Positions 8,643 to 16,118 are shown, numbered from the stretch's first letter. The stretch: 19,873 nucleotides of DNA from AWTP1-13 sp035762425 (GCA_035762425.1 DASTOW010000199.1:1-19873), one strand, 5' to 3'. The notes: generated by a model not told the origin, from the letters alone. Numbers and translations: made by a program.

Positions 8643-8678
8643 AAGCGGAAGGGCAAGCGGAAGGGCAAGCGGAAGGGA
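8643..8678. repeat. 12-bp tandem repeat, three copies
   Basis: AAGCGGAAGGGC is repeated head to tail at 8643-8654, 8655-8666 and 8667-8678; the last base differs in the third copy. The unit length is a multiple of three but no supported gene runs through it. Such purine-strand repeats vary in copy number by slippage. Confidence 0.85.
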
Positions 8679-8688
8679 AGGTGCAGAT

Positions 8689-8716
8689 ATTCCCTCCATC
8701 CCCGCAAGGAGGGAAT
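8689..8716. repeat. Perfect 9-bp inverted repeat
   Basis: ATTCCCTCC (8689-8697) pairs perfectly with GGAGGGAAT (8708-8716) across a ten-base loop. No T-run follows on either strand. It is immediately beside a second, larger hairpin that uses related CCCTCC/GGAGGG sequence, so the two could exchange partners. Confidence 0.7.
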
Positions 8717-8725
8717 GCCTGCCGT

Positions 8726-8762
8726 GGGAGGGCGGGTGCTTGTATGAGCATCCCGTCCTCCC
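8726..8762. repeat. Long inverted repeat downstream of the nitroreductase
   Basis: GGGAGGGCGGGTGC (8726-8739) pairs with GCATCCCGTCCTCCC (8748-8762) over about 14 pairs, with one G-T pair and one bulged base, around an eight-base loop. It lies 31 bases beyond the nitroreductase stop, so it may stabilise or end that transcript. On the strand of that transcript no T-run follows; on the plus strand the next bases are TTTACG. Confidence 0.6.
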
Positions 8763-8793
8763 TTTACGTTTCTGGACGAGGCGTTGACCGCGT

Positions 8794-9477
8794 TCAGTCG
8801 CCCTGCGCCTGTTCGACGAACGTTACGAACTCCTCGAGCGCCATGCGCTCGGTGACGAAGGTGTTCACGACCGCATCGCGGTCGGCATAGCCGAGCGCCA
8901 TTCCACACACCACCATCTGCTCGGGCGGAATGCCGAGCCGCTTCTGCAGCAGCTCATGGCGCGAGCACAGCGCCGCCTGCGGGCAGGTCTCCAGTCCGAA
9001 CGAGCGCGCCGCGATCATGATGGATTGCAAAAACATGCCGTAGTCGACCCAGGAGCCGATCTCCAGGTCGCGATCGATCGAAAAAATCAACCCGACCGGC
9101 GCATCGAAGAACTGGTAGTTGCGGCCCTGCTGGGCGCGCATGCGCTCCTTGTCCCCGCGCGCGATGCCGATGGTATTGTACAGGCCGAACCCGCAGGCGC
9201 GGCGGCGGGCAAGGTAGGGCTCGCGCCACTGCTGCATGTCGTAGTGGTACTCGCGGCGGCCGGCGTCGCCCGCGTCGTAGCCGGCCTTCATCTCGCGTAC
9301 CACCTGATCGCGCACCTTGCCGTCCAGCACCCACACCTTCCAGGGCTGAATATTGGTGCCGGACGGGGCCCGGCCGGCGATGCGCAGGATGTTGCAGATG
9401 ACCTCGCGCGGCACCGGCTTGGGTAGAAAGGCGCGAATGCTGCGCCGGCCGGTAATGGCCTCCTGGACACTCAGCAT
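8794..9477 (-). CDS. Nitroreductase-family FMN oxidoreductase
   Basis: The product (227 residues) belongs to the FMN-dependent nitroreductase fold, which uses NAD(P)H to reduce nitroaromatics, quinones or related electrophiles as a homodimer. The FMN-binding signatures are clear: AITGRRSIRAFLPKPV at about 7-22 and RIAGRAPSGTNIQPWKVWVLDG at about 32-53. Near the middle comes YGMFLQSIMIAARSFGLETCPQAAL. The phosphate-side PEQMVVCGMALGYADRDAVVN is near the C-terminus. The insert YHYDMQQWREPYLARRRACGFGLYNTIGI is typical of the PnbA/NfnB-like subgroup. The open frame continues far upstream antisense to the next gene, but the ATG at 9477 starts the homology. It is divergent from the dehydrogenase gene across about 135 bases. 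The natural substrate cannot be inferred. Confidence 0.92.
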   Translation of the reverse strand: MLSVQEAITGRRSIRAFLPKPVPREVICNILRIAGRAPSGTNIQPWKVWVLDGKVRDQVVREMKAGYDAGDAGRREYHYDMQQWREPYLARRRACGFGLYNTIGIARGDKERMRAQQGRNYQFFDAPVGLIFSIDRDLEIGSWVDYGMFLQSIMIAARSFGLETCPQAALCSRHELLQKRLGIPPEQMVVCGMALGYADRDAVVNTFVTERMALEEFVTFVEQAQGD

Positions 9478-9601
9478 GATAGGGGGGTCCCACTCGGATT
9501 CGGGAAAACACGTGCCTGGGAAGCGCGGCGTTGCGGCCGGACCATGACACGGCCTAGTTTTGCCGGTCAATCGAGCCATTGGCCCCACACCAGCGTCCGC
9601 C

Positions 9602-9607
9602 AGGAGG
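9602..9607 (+). promoter_or_regulatory. Perfect Shine-Dalgarno of the 3-hydroxyacyl-CoA dehydrogenase
   Basis: AGGAGG lies five bases before the ATG at 9613 and so fixes that start over the in-frame ATG at 9544. Confidence 0.8.
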
Positions 9608-9612
9608 CACCC

Positions 9613-11151
9613 ATGCCGTTCGATCCCAATGCTCCCGATGTGCTGATCGGCGTGGTCGGCACCGGCTCGATGGGACGCGGCATCATGCAGGTGTCGGCGC
9701 AGGGCGGCATGCGCGTCGTTGCCTACGACGAGAAGCCCGGCGCCGCACAGGCAGCCAGGGACTACATCGCCAAAATGCTGGTCAGCCAGGTCGAGAAAGG
9801 CCGGCTGCCGCAAGGTGATGCGGACGCGGCACTGGCCCGCATCACGGTCGCGCGCGATCTCGCCGAGCTCGGCAAGGCCAACCTGATCGTCGAGGCAATC
9901 ATTGAGCGCCTCGATGCCAAACAGGCCCTGTTCGCCAAGCTCGAGTCCCTCACCGCCCCCGACACCATCCTCGCCTCCAATACCTCGTCGATTCCAATCA
10001 CGGCGATTGCCGCCGCCTGCCAGCAGCCAGGGCGCGTTGGCGGCATGCATTTTTTCAATCCCGTACCTCTGATGCGGCTTGTCGAGATCATCCCGGGCCT
10101 CAAGACCGAAGCCTGGGTGCGCGATGCCATGCTGAGCATCGGCCGGCGCATGACGCGCGAGCCGGTGTTGTGTAGCGACAGCCCCGCGTTCCTGGTCAAC
10201 CACGTCGGCCGCGCATTCGTGCCCGAGGCGCAGCGGCTGCTTACCGAGAACATCGCCGGCGTTGCCGACATCGATCGCATTCTCACCGGCGCTCCAGGCT
10301 TTCGGCTGGGACCGTTCGCGCTCGCCGACATGGTTGGCATCGACATCCAGCACGGCGTGATGGAATCGGTCTACAGCCTGTTCTATGGCGAGCCGATGTT
10401 CACACCGTTTCCTGTATCTGCCCAGCGGGTGGCCGCAGGCGAACTCGGACAGAAGACGGCTGCCGGCTGGTATCGCTACGCAAACGGCAAGCGGATCGAA
10501 CCGGCGCTGCCGCCGGTGCCATCGCTGCGCCCGACGCCCGTGTGGATACGGTCGAGCGAGCACCACGCCGATCTGCAGGCGCCGTTGCTCGACGTGCTGG
10601 CGCGCGCCGGGGCCGACATCGAGCAGGGTGACAGGCCGAGCAAGGATGCCCTGATCATCCTCACCCCGGTCGGCTGGGATCTGACCACGGCCGCGGTCGA
10701 CCTGAAGCTCGATCCCACGCGCAGCGTCGCCGTCGACGTACTGTTCGGCATGAAGGGTCCGCGCACGCTGATGGTCACGCCGGCCACCAATCCCAGTCTG
10801 CGCGATGCAGCGCACGCCTTGCTGGCCGCTGACGGTCAGGGCGTGGTGGTGATCAACGACAGCCCCGGGTTCGTGGCCCAGCGCGTGGTGGCCATGATCG
10901 TCAACATCGGCTGCGGCGTGGCGCAGCGGGCGATCGCCACGCCGGCCGACATCGACAAGGCGACCAAGCTCGGTCTGGGCTACCCCTTCGGGCCGCTCGA
11001 ATGGGGCGACCGGTTGGGCGCCGGACGCATCCTGCACATACTGCAGCGCCTGCAGGCCTTCTACGGCGAACCCCGCTACCGACCAAACCCCTGGCTGAAG
11101 CGGCGCGTGGCGCTGGGCTTGCCTCTGGCGACCCCGGAAGGTCGTGCCTGA
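9613..11151 (+). CDS. 3-hydroxyacyl-CoA dehydrogenase, two C-terminal-domain (PaaH-like) type
   Basis: The enzyme oxidises (S)-3-hydroxyacyl-CoA to 3-ketoacyl-CoA with NAD+. The 512-residue length and domain order match the PaaH/PaaC-like group, whose best known member acts on 3-hydroxyadipyl-CoA in phenylacetate breakdown. The Rossmann fold has G16-x-G18-x-x-G21 in VVGTGSMGRG. Catalytic residues are visible: S125 in SNTSS, H146 and N149 in MHFFNPVPLMRLVEIIPG, and N196 in FLVNHVGR. A first C-terminal domain (about 190-290, with GPFALADMVGIDI) is followed by a linker region and a second one (about 415-500, with NDSPGFVAQRVVAMIVN and LGLGYPFGPLEWGDRLG). A perfect AGGAGG sets the start. No other phenylacetate genes are present, so the substrate is open: fatty or aromatic acyl-CoA. 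Confidence 0.93.
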   Translation: MPFDPNAPDVLIGVVGTGSMGRGIMQVSAQGGMRVVAYDEKPGAAQAARDYIAKMLVSQVEKGRLPQGDADAALARITVARDLAELGKANLIVEAIIERLDAKQALFAKLESLTAPDTILASNTSSIPITAIAAACQQPGRVGGMHFFNPVPLMRLVEIIPGLKTEAWVRDAMLSIGRRMTREPVLCSDSPAFLVNHVGRAFVPEAQRLLTENIAGVADIDRILTGAPGFRLGPFALADMVGIDIQHGVMESVYSLFYGEPMFTPFPVSAQRVAAGELGQKTAAGWYRYANGKRIEPALPPVPSLRPTPVWIRSSEHHADLQAPLLDVLARAGADIEQGDRPSKDALIILTPVGWDLTTAAVDLKLDPTRSVAVDVLFGMKGPRTLMVTPATNPSLRDAAHALLAADGQGVVVINDSPGFVAQRVVAMIVNIGCGVAQRAIATPADIDKATKLGLGYPFGPLEWGDRLGAGRILHILQRLQAFYGEPRYRPNPWLKRRVALGLPLATPEGRA

Positions 11152-11285
11152 ACGCCGGCCGGACGGCAGCGTCGATCACAGAGTTGCATTGTCCCGGTCG
11201 CGGCAACCCGACGTTCAATACCATGATGTTCGGCGCGTGGGGTCGACCTGGAAATTGCGCATCATGCAGCTCCCCTGGTAGCCAT

Positions 11286-11289
11286 GGAG
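11286..11289 (+). promoter_or_regulatory. Shine-Dalgarno that decides the PsiF-repeat protein start
   Basis: GGAG six bases before the ATG at 11296 favours that codon over the in-frame ATG at 11284, which has no ribosome site and would put acidic Glu in front of the signal peptide. Confidence 0.6.
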
Positions 11290-11295
11290 CAATTC

Positions 11296-11556
11296 ATGAA
11301 AACGACGACACTATTGGTGAGCGCCCTGGCGCTGGCCTTCACGTTCACCACGGCGATGGCACAAACCGACACGAAGGCGCCATCGAAGGCCCGTACGAGC
11401 CTGTCGGCCCAATGCTCGAAGCAGGCCACCGACAAGGGGCTGACCGGTAAGGAGCGCAAGGCATTCTACATCAAGTGCACAAAGGCCACGGCGGCCAAGA
11501 AGGCGCCCAAGGCCAAGGCTTCCAAGGTCAAGACCTCCAAAGCCAAACCAGCCTGA
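11296..11556 (+). CDS. Small exported PsiF-repeat protein
   Basis: The 86-residue product begins with a clear signal peptide (MKTTTLLVSALALAFTFTTAMA, cleavage after residue 22). One PsiF-type repeat follows at about 37-63, with Cys40 and Cys61 flanking the conserved KGLTGKERKAFYIKC pattern. The last 20 residues are almost only Lys, Ala, Ser, Pro and Thr. PsiF is a phosphate-starvation-inducible periplasmic protein of E. coli whose biochemical role is not known; many Alphaproteobacteria carry one- or two-repeat homologues. The Lys-rich tail could bind anionic polymers, which is inference. No Pho box was identified upstream. The gene stands alone between the dehydrogenase and a hydrolase gene and ends with a good intrinsic terminator. 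Confidence 0.85.
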   Translation: MKTTTLLVSALALAFTFTTAMAQTDTKAPSKARTSLSAQCSKQATDKGLTGKERKAFYIKCTKATAAKKAPKAKASKVKTSKAKPA

Positions 11557-11581
11557 GTCGCAGCGCCGAGATAACGAGCGT

Positions 11582-11617
11582 GCGGGCGTCTTCAGCGAGG
11601 CGCCCGCTGCAATTTTG
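11582..11617 (+). terminator. Intrinsic terminator after the PsiF-repeat gene
   Basis: GCGGGCG (11582-11588) pairs with CGCCCGC (11601-11607), and four further pairs (two G-T) extend the stem to a CAGC loop, about 11 pairs in all. A short T4 stretch (11613-11616) follows five bases later. It lies 26 bases after the stop codon. Confidence 0.7.
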
Positions 11618-11645
11618 TACAAGGCGCTGGCGCCATCTGATCGTT

Positions 11646-11651
11646 TAGAAT
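11646..11651 (+). promoter_or_regulatory. Possible -10 element before the acetyl-CoA hydrolase-family gene
   Basis: TAGAAT matches TATAAT at five of six positions and would place the start about 20 bases before the ATG at 11679. No acceptable -35 lies 16-18 bases upstream; TTGTAC at 11615-11620 is too far. The preceding terminator means a promoter is needed somewhere here. Confidence 0.3.
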
Positions 11652-11678
11652 GCAGCCGACGCATGAGCACGAGCGGGG

Positions 11679-13556
11679 ATGCCGCCTGTGAAGCCGCTGC
11701 AGTCCGACGATCCGGTCAAGTGCGCCGAGGCGATCATCGATCGCGTCGGCCGGCATATCCTGTTGGGTGTGCCGATCGGCATCGGCAAGCCCAACCGTCT
11801 GCTCAACGCGCTCTACGGGCTCGCGGAGGCCGACCAGCGCATCACGCTCGAGATCTTTACCGGCATCTCGCTGGCGCGGCCGCCCGCCCGCACCGAGCTG
11901 GAGCGGCGCTTCGTCGGCCCCCTGCTCGACCGGCTGTTCCCAACCTACCCGGAGCTGCTGTACGTGCAGGCGCTGCGCCAGGGCCGGCTGCCCGACAACA
12001 TCGAGCTGCGCGAGTTCTTCCTGCAGGCCGGCGCCTGGCTGACGAATCCCGCCGTGCAGCAGAGCTACACCAGCCTCAATTACTCGCACGTCGCCGGGCA
12101 CCTGATGCGGGTCGGGACCAACGCTTTTGCCCAGCTCGTTGCGCCCGATCCGCACGGTGACGGCGCTCGCTTCAGTCTCAGCTCCAACACCGACGTCACT
12201 CGCGACGTGGCATCCTATGTCAAGTTGCGGCGCGATACCGGTCAGCCCGTGACATTTGCCGGCGAGGTCAATACCAACCTGCCGTACATGCCGGGCGAAG
12301 CCGAGGTCGATCGCAGCCAGTTCGATATCCTGCTGGAAGGCGGCCAGAGCTTCGATCTGTTCGCCCCGCCCAAGGAGCCGGTGTCGCTGAACGACTATGC
12401 CATGGCCCTGCACGCGGCGACGCTGATCCCGGACGGCGGCACGCTGCAGATCGGCATCGGCTCATTCGCCGACGCTTTCACGCACGCGCTCATTCTCCGC
12501 CATACGCGCAACGACGAGTTCCAGTCGCTCGTGGCCCGGCTCGGCGCACCAGTCAATGCCGACGCCGAGGTCACGCCCTTCGTATCCGGCCTGTACGGCT
12601 GTACCGAGATGCTGGTCGACGGCTTTCTGGCGCTGCGACGGGCCGGCATCCTCAAGCGGCGCGTCCCCATGCGCGATGGCCGGCGCGCCATCCTGCATGC
12701 CGGCTTCTTCGTCGGCAACCGGTCCTTCTACCGCGAGCTGCGCGAGATGCCGCGCGCCGAGCTGGAAGAGATCGCCATGACGGCCATCTCCTTCACCAAC
12801 ACGCTGCACGGCGATTCGACCCTGAAGCGCGCCCACCGGCAGTACGCCCGCTTCGTCAACACGGCCATGGTGGCGACGCTGATGGGCGCGGTCTCTTCCG
12901 ACCAGTTGGAAGACGGCCGCGTGGTCAGCGGCCCCGGTGGCCAGCACGATCTGGTTGCCATGGCGCACGAGCTGGACGGTGCGCGCTCGATCATCGCCGT
13001 GCGCAGCACGCGGCTGCACAACCGCAAGGCCGTCTCCAATATCGTCTGGCGCTATGCCAATGCCACCGTGCCGCGGGCACTGCGCGATGTCATCGTCACC
13101 GAATACGGCATCGCCGACCTCAAGGGCAAAAGCGACAGCGATACCATCGCCGAGATGCTGGGCGTAGCCGACAGCGCCTTTCAGCCCTCGCTGATCCAGG
13201 ATGCACAGCGTGCCGGCAAGCTCGAGCGCGCATTCGAGGTGCCGTTGCATGCGACCGCCAACACGGCCAAGCGCATCGAGCAGGCCCTTGCGCCGGCTCG
13301 CCGTGATGGCCTCCTACCAGTCTTCCCGCTGGGTTCGGACATGACCGACATCGAGCAGGCTCTGCTGGGCCCGCTGCAGATGCTGAAATCGGCACACTAC
13401 GCCTCCCTCGTCCGCACGGCGTTGGCCGGCATCGGCCGCCGGCCCTCGCCGCGCGAGCGCGCCGCCCTCGACCGCCTGTGGCTCGACCGTCCCCAAAGCC
13501 TTGCCGATCGCGCCTTCCGCGCGCTGGTACTGGGCGCGCTGCGGCAGTCGGGCTGA
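11679..13556 (+). CDS. Acetyl-CoA hydrolase/transferase-family protein, long form
   Basis: The protein belongs to the class I CoA-transferase superfamily containing acetyl-CoA hydrolases, succinate:acetate CoA-transferases and 4-hydroxybutyrate CoA-transferases. Family marks are the glycine-rich GGTLQIGIGSFADA near 249-262, YGCTEMLVDGF with the probable catalytic glutamate E310, and SGPGGQHDLVAMAHELDGARSIIAVRST near 418-445. TVPRALRDVIVTEYGIADLKGKSDSD follows near 463-488. At 625 residues it is longer than the typical 430-500. The extra length is an N-terminal extension ahead of the conserved core and about 100 residues after it, as in the poorly characterised long bacterial subgroup. The ATG at 11679 has only a very close GGGG before it. 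The next gene is convergent. Substrate pair unknown; a thioester exchange reaction is more likely than plain hydrolysis. Confidence 0.88.
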   Translation: MPPVKPLQSDDPVKCAEAIIDRVGRHILLGVPIGIGKPNRLLNALYGLAEADQRITLEIFTGISLARPPARTELERRFVGPLLDRLFPTYPELLYVQALRQGRLPDNIELREFFLQAGAWLTNPAVQQSYTSLNYSHVAGHLMRVGTNAFAQLVAPDPHGDGARFSLSSNTDVTRDVASYVKLRRDTGQPVTFAGEVNTNLPYMPGEAEVDRSQFDILLEGGQSFDLFAPPKEPVSLNDYAMALHAATLIPDGGTLQIGIGSFADAFTHALILRHTRNDEFQSLVARLGAPVNADAEVTPFVSGLYGCTEMLVDGFLALRRAGILKRRVPMRDGRRAILHAGFFVGNRSFYRELREMPRAELEEIAMTAISFTNTLHGDSTLKRAHRQYARFVNTAMVATLMGAVSSDQLEDGRVVSGPGGQHDLVAMAHELDGARSIIAVRSTRLHNRKAVSNIVWRYANATVPRALRDVIVTEYGIADLKGKSDSDTIAEMLGVADSAFQPSLIQDAQRAGKLERAFEVPLHATANTAKRIEQALAPARRDGLLPVFPLGSDMTDIEQALLGPLQMLKSAHYASLVRTALAGIGRRPSPRERAALDRLWLDRPQSLADRAFRALVLGALRQSG

Positions 13557-13641
13557 GGTCTGTCATCTCGCCGGCGCACATCCAGGCCCCATCACAAGGG
13601 CACAGGGTCGGCCGGCGCGCGTCATGCGGTTTGGCAACCAG

Positions 13642-14424
13642 CTACCGCACCAGCACGGCCACCACGGTGGTGTTGTCCTGATAGGGGTCGCGAGCAGCTT
13701 CGACGGTGCGGATCAACCCCTCCGCGATCGCCTCGGGGCCTTCGGTCGCATAGGCGTTCACCACACGCAGGATCTCGCTGTGCTCCAGCGTCTGGATGCC
13801 GTCGCTCGCCAGCACCACCACGTCGCCGGCGTGCAGCGCCAGCGGCCGGTGCGAGCGATCGACCAGATCGATCTCGGTGCCGGTCAACGCCGACCGCAGG
13901 AAGTGACGGCGCGGATCGTTCCTGGCCTGCTCCCAGCTGATCTTGCCGGCCGCGGCCAGCTTGTCGATCTCCGGCGCCAGCGAGTGATCCTCGTTGAGCA
14001 GCACAATCTCCCCGCCACGCACCAGAAACAGCGGGCTGTCGCCGACGCTGACCCACTCGATGCCAGGCGCGCTGAAGCTGGTGCCGATCAGCGTGCAGCC
14101 CATGCCGTTCAACGCTGGGTTCTCCACCACCTGAGCGGCAATAGCCTGGTTGGCAAGATGCATGGCCTCGTCGAGCCGCGGCGGCACCTCACCGGACGAG
14201 GAGCCGTAGGCGGCCAGGAAGGTCGAGCACGCCGTGCCGCTGGCAAGCGCCCCGCCGGCATGACCGCCCATGCCGTCGGCCAGCGCCGCCGTCAGCTCGG
14301 TGGCGCGGCCCTCGGCGCCGGCCGGAGCCGTGTGCTGGTCGCCGACCAGGGTTCGCACCGCCGCTGCGTCTTCCTGATAGCTCCTCGCGCCCTGGCTGGC
14401 GCGGCTGGCAAAGTGGAATTCCAC
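13642..14424 (-). CDS. PP2C-type serine/threonine protein phosphatase
   Basis: This is a metal-dependent phosphatase expected to reverse the action of the nearby Ser/Thr kinase in the cytoplasm. The 260-residue product is a single PP2C domain with no membrane segment. The metal-binding and structural motifs are intact: RSYQED (E18, D19), ALADGMGGHAGG (D50, G51), VSVGDSPLFLV (near 126-135), VVLASDGIQTL (D208) and QDNTTVVAVLV (D250, N251). The start is a GTG at 14424. The AAGGAG that serves it lies inside the last codons of the upstream FHA gene, seven bases separate the two genes, and translational coupling is likely. It is the last gene of a three-gene minus-strand operon and converges on the acetyl-CoA hydrolase-family gene. 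Confidence 0.94.
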   Translation of the reverse strand: MEFHFASRASQGARSYQEDAAAVRTLVGDQHTAPAGAEGRATELTAALADGMGGHAGGALASGTACSTFLAAYGSSSGEVPPRLDEAMHLANQAIAAQVVENPALNGMGCTLIGTSFSAPGIEWVSVGDSPLFLVRGGEIVLLNEDHSLAPEIDKLAAAGKISWEQARNDPRRHFLRSALTGTEIDLVDRSHRPLALHAGDVVVLASDGIQTLEHSEILRVVNAYATEGPEAIAEGLIRTVEAARDPYQDNTTVVAVLVR

Positions 14425-14431
14425 CCCCGCT

Positions 14432-15262
14432 CTACTCCTTCAGCTCTGCCAGCTCGGACCAGTCGAACTCTTCGCCGCAGAACGGCACGAACGCAAGCTT
14501 GGTGCGGCCCATGGTAATCAGGTCCATGGCCTCCAGCTTGACCGCTCCGGTCGGCTTCTTGTCGTTGACGGCGACGATGTTGGTCTTGGACAGGTTTGGC
14601 ACGAACAGGAACGAGCGGTCCATCGAATCATAGCGGATATAGGCCTGCTCCTCCGAGGAGATGGTGTCGTCGCCGAAGTCGATCGGAATGCGCTGGTTCT
14701 TGCCGCGGCCGATGTGGTTGTTGCCCTCAAAGATCGGCCGGTAGGCGCCGAGCCCCAGCCCCGACACCACCACCAGCCAGCCCACCACCGGGTCCTGATG
14801 AAACGCGGCGCTGACATTCTTGGGCTTGCCGCGGATCACCTGGGTCTTGCCGACGTCGCTAGCCGAACCTGCGGGCTTGGCCGCGGCAACGGTCGGCGCC
14901 CCGTGCACGACCCGCGTGGTCGGCTCCGCCTCGAAATGCACCCGGGTCGGGGTCTTGGCCTCGCGCAGGGCATCGGCCGCGCTCATCTGCTGGCCCGCCG
15001 GCACAGTCGGAACCTCGGGACGCGCCGTCGCCGTGGCCCGGGCCGTAGCGGCAGCGGGCGTGGGCTCCGCCTTGGTCGGCTCGGCCGCGGCGGCCTTGGC
15101 TGCGGCATCCGCGCGCTCGCCGACCGTGATCTCGCCCGAGCGCTCGTCGCGGCTGGCCGCATTGAGGGCATCGCGCAGCGATCCCAGGATGCGGTTGGGT
15201 ATCGAGCTGGCGCCCTGTGCCGGCTGGCCGCTGCCGCTGGAGCCCTTCTTGTCGTCTTTCAT
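14432..15262 (-). CDS. Soluble FHA-domain protein with disordered N-terminus
   Basis: FHA domains bind phosphothreonine peptides, so this protein probably reads or relays phosphorylation by the linked kinase. The product has 276 residues. Residues 1 to about 155 are Ala/Pro/Thr-rich, low in hydrophobics and likely disordered, and contain three similar Thr motifs (TPTRVHF, TTRVVHG, KTQVIRG). The FHA domain spans about 160-262: GRGKNQRIPIDF with G185-R186, ISSEEQAYIRYD, and LSKTNIVAVN. The usual Ser-Arg-x-x-His of the domain is changed: serine is kept but Gln replaces the structural His. An upstream in-frame ATG exists, but the ATG at 15262 has AAGGAG at ideal spacing (15269-15274). It lies 34 bases after the membrane FHA gene and seven before the phosphatase gene. 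Confidence 0.88.
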   Translation of the reverse strand: MKDDKKGSSGSGQPAQGASSIPNRILGSLRDALNAASRDERSGEITVGERADAAAKAAAAEPTKAEPTPAAATARATATARPEVPTVPAGQQMSAADALREAKTPTRVHFEAEPTTRVVHGAPTVAAAKPAGSASDVGKTQVIRGKPKNVSAAFHQDPVVGWLVVVSGLGLGAYRPIFEGNNHIGRGKNQRIPIDFGDDTISSEEQAYIRYDSMDRSFLFVPNLSKTNIVAVNDKKPTGAVKLEAMDLITMGRTKLAFVPFCGEEFDWSELAELKE

Positions 15263-15268
15263 TGGCTT

Positions 15269-15274
15269 CTCCTT
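15269..15274 (-). promoter_or_regulatory. Shine-Dalgarno that decides the soluble FHA protein start
   Basis: On the minus strand AAGGAG lies six bases before the ATG at 15262 and rejects the longer open frame starting inside the upstream gene. Confidence 0.7.
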
Positions 15275-15296
15275 GTTCCCGCGGGCTCGAGGCCCA

Positions 15297-16055
15297 TCAA
15301 CTGGCTGACATGGCAAACGTGATGCGCGCCTTGCCGAGCTCGATGACATCGCCACTAGCGAGCGGCGCGCTGGCGCAGCGCGTGCCGTTGATGCGCACGC
15401 CGTTGCCGGCCTGACCGCTCAGATCGGTAATGGTGAAACCGGCATCCTCGGTGCGCTGGATAACCGCGTGGTAGCGGTGAACGGAAGCCTCTGTCAGCCA
15501 GATCTCATTGTCGGGATGGCTGCCGATGCGAATCATTTCGCCGACAAACGGGTGCCTGCCCGTGTCCGTTCCCTCGACCGAAAGCCACGCCTGGGTCGGC
15601 CGCGACGGTGCGTCGGCTTCGGCATCCGACTGCGGCAGCGGCTCGGCGGGCAGCGTGCGCGGCTGCTTGCTACCCCTGGCCAGCAGTCCTGCCGCCCGCA
15701 GCACCCAGGACCCGAGCGCCACCGCCGGCAGCACCAGCAGTGCCGACAGGATGATAACCAGCACCGGTGCCTTCTCGTAGCCCGCTGTGATCACACCTAC
15801 GGCTTGCCGCCAGGCGAGAATCGCCGTCTGCTGCCACGCGTTGTCAGCCAGCTGCGCGCGCATGCCCGTCGTTTGCATAGGAGATACGGAGACCGCCGGC
15901 CTTGGCGGAACCTGCTCGGGGCCCGCCGCGAGCGCTGCAGGGGTCAACCCCCACGTACCCCACAGGGCCATGGTGAGCAGCACGGCTAGCGTCCTTACAA
16001 GCGGCATTCCTAGACCGAATCGACGAACGGTGGCCAAGTATGACGGCGGCAACAT
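15297..16055 (-). CDS. Membrane-anchored FHA-domain protein
   Basis: The 252-residue product has an N-terminal signal-type segment (MPLVRTLAVLLTMALWGTWGLTPAALAAG, about 17-45). A short extracytoplasmic stretch (about 46-94) and one strong transmembrane helix (APVLVIILSALLVLPAVALGSWVL, about 97-119) follow. After a Pro-rich linker comes a C-terminal FHA domain (about 165-248). The FHA domain is canonical: IRIGSHPDNEI with R176 and G178, SVHRYHAVI with S191, H193, R194 and H196, and the NGVRINGT loop. Membrane topology puts the FHA domain in the cytoplasm, beside the kinase domain. Two starts compete: ATG at 16055 (used here) and ATG at 16007, which begins directly at the signal segment but has its AGGA too close. 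It is the first gene of the minus-strand operon, divergent from the kinase. Its partner phosphopeptide is unknown. Confidence 0.87.
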   Translation of the reverse strand: MLPPSYLATVRRFGLGMPLVRTLAVLLTMALWGTWGLTPAALAAGPEQVPPRPAVSVSPMQTTGMRAQLADNAWQQTAILAWRQAVGVITAGYEKAPVLVIILSALLVLPAVALGSWVLRAAGLLARGSKQPRTLPAEPLPQSDAEADAPSRPTQAWLSVEGTDTGRHPFVGEMIRIGSHPDNEIWLTEASVHRYHAVIQRTEDAGFTITDLSGQAGNGVRINGTRCASAPLASGDVIELGKARITFAMSAS

Positions 16056-16091
16056 GGCCAAACCGCCACAACATGGCGCGGAAGCCGCACC

Positions 16092-16118
16092 GTTATCCCC
16101 GCGTTCCCGCAACCACAA
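16092..16118 (-). promoter_or_regulatory. Weak candidate promoter for the FHA-FHA-phosphatase operon
   Basis: Read on the minus strand, TTGTGG (16118-16113) and GATAAC (16097-16092) are 15 bases apart, upstream of the membrane FHA gene. Each matches the housekeeping consensus only partly and the spacing is short. It is offered because some promoter must lie in this 225-base divergent region. Confidence 0.2.

Larger units (their letters stand above)
8453..8793. other. Repeat-rich intergenic region between nitroreductase and araC-type gene
   Basis: Both flanking genes run leftward, so this region holds the 3' end of the nitroreductase transcript and presumably the regulator's promoter. No convincing ORF is present. 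Visible structures are a three-copy 12-bp tandem repeat (8643-8678) and two consecutive hairpins (8689-8716 and 8726-8762). An AT-rich patch lies around 8539-8547, and CACTAG occurs twice, near 8513 and 8524. No clear -35/-10 pair was found for the regulator. Confidence 0.6.

Noticed and set aside
8794..11037. Very long minus-strand open frame (747 codons) covering the dehydrogenase gene
   Set aside because: Only its last 227 codons encode a recognisable protein (nitroreductase). The rest is antisense to the dehydrogenase and has the His/Asp/Gly/Arg-rich composition of a shadow frame.
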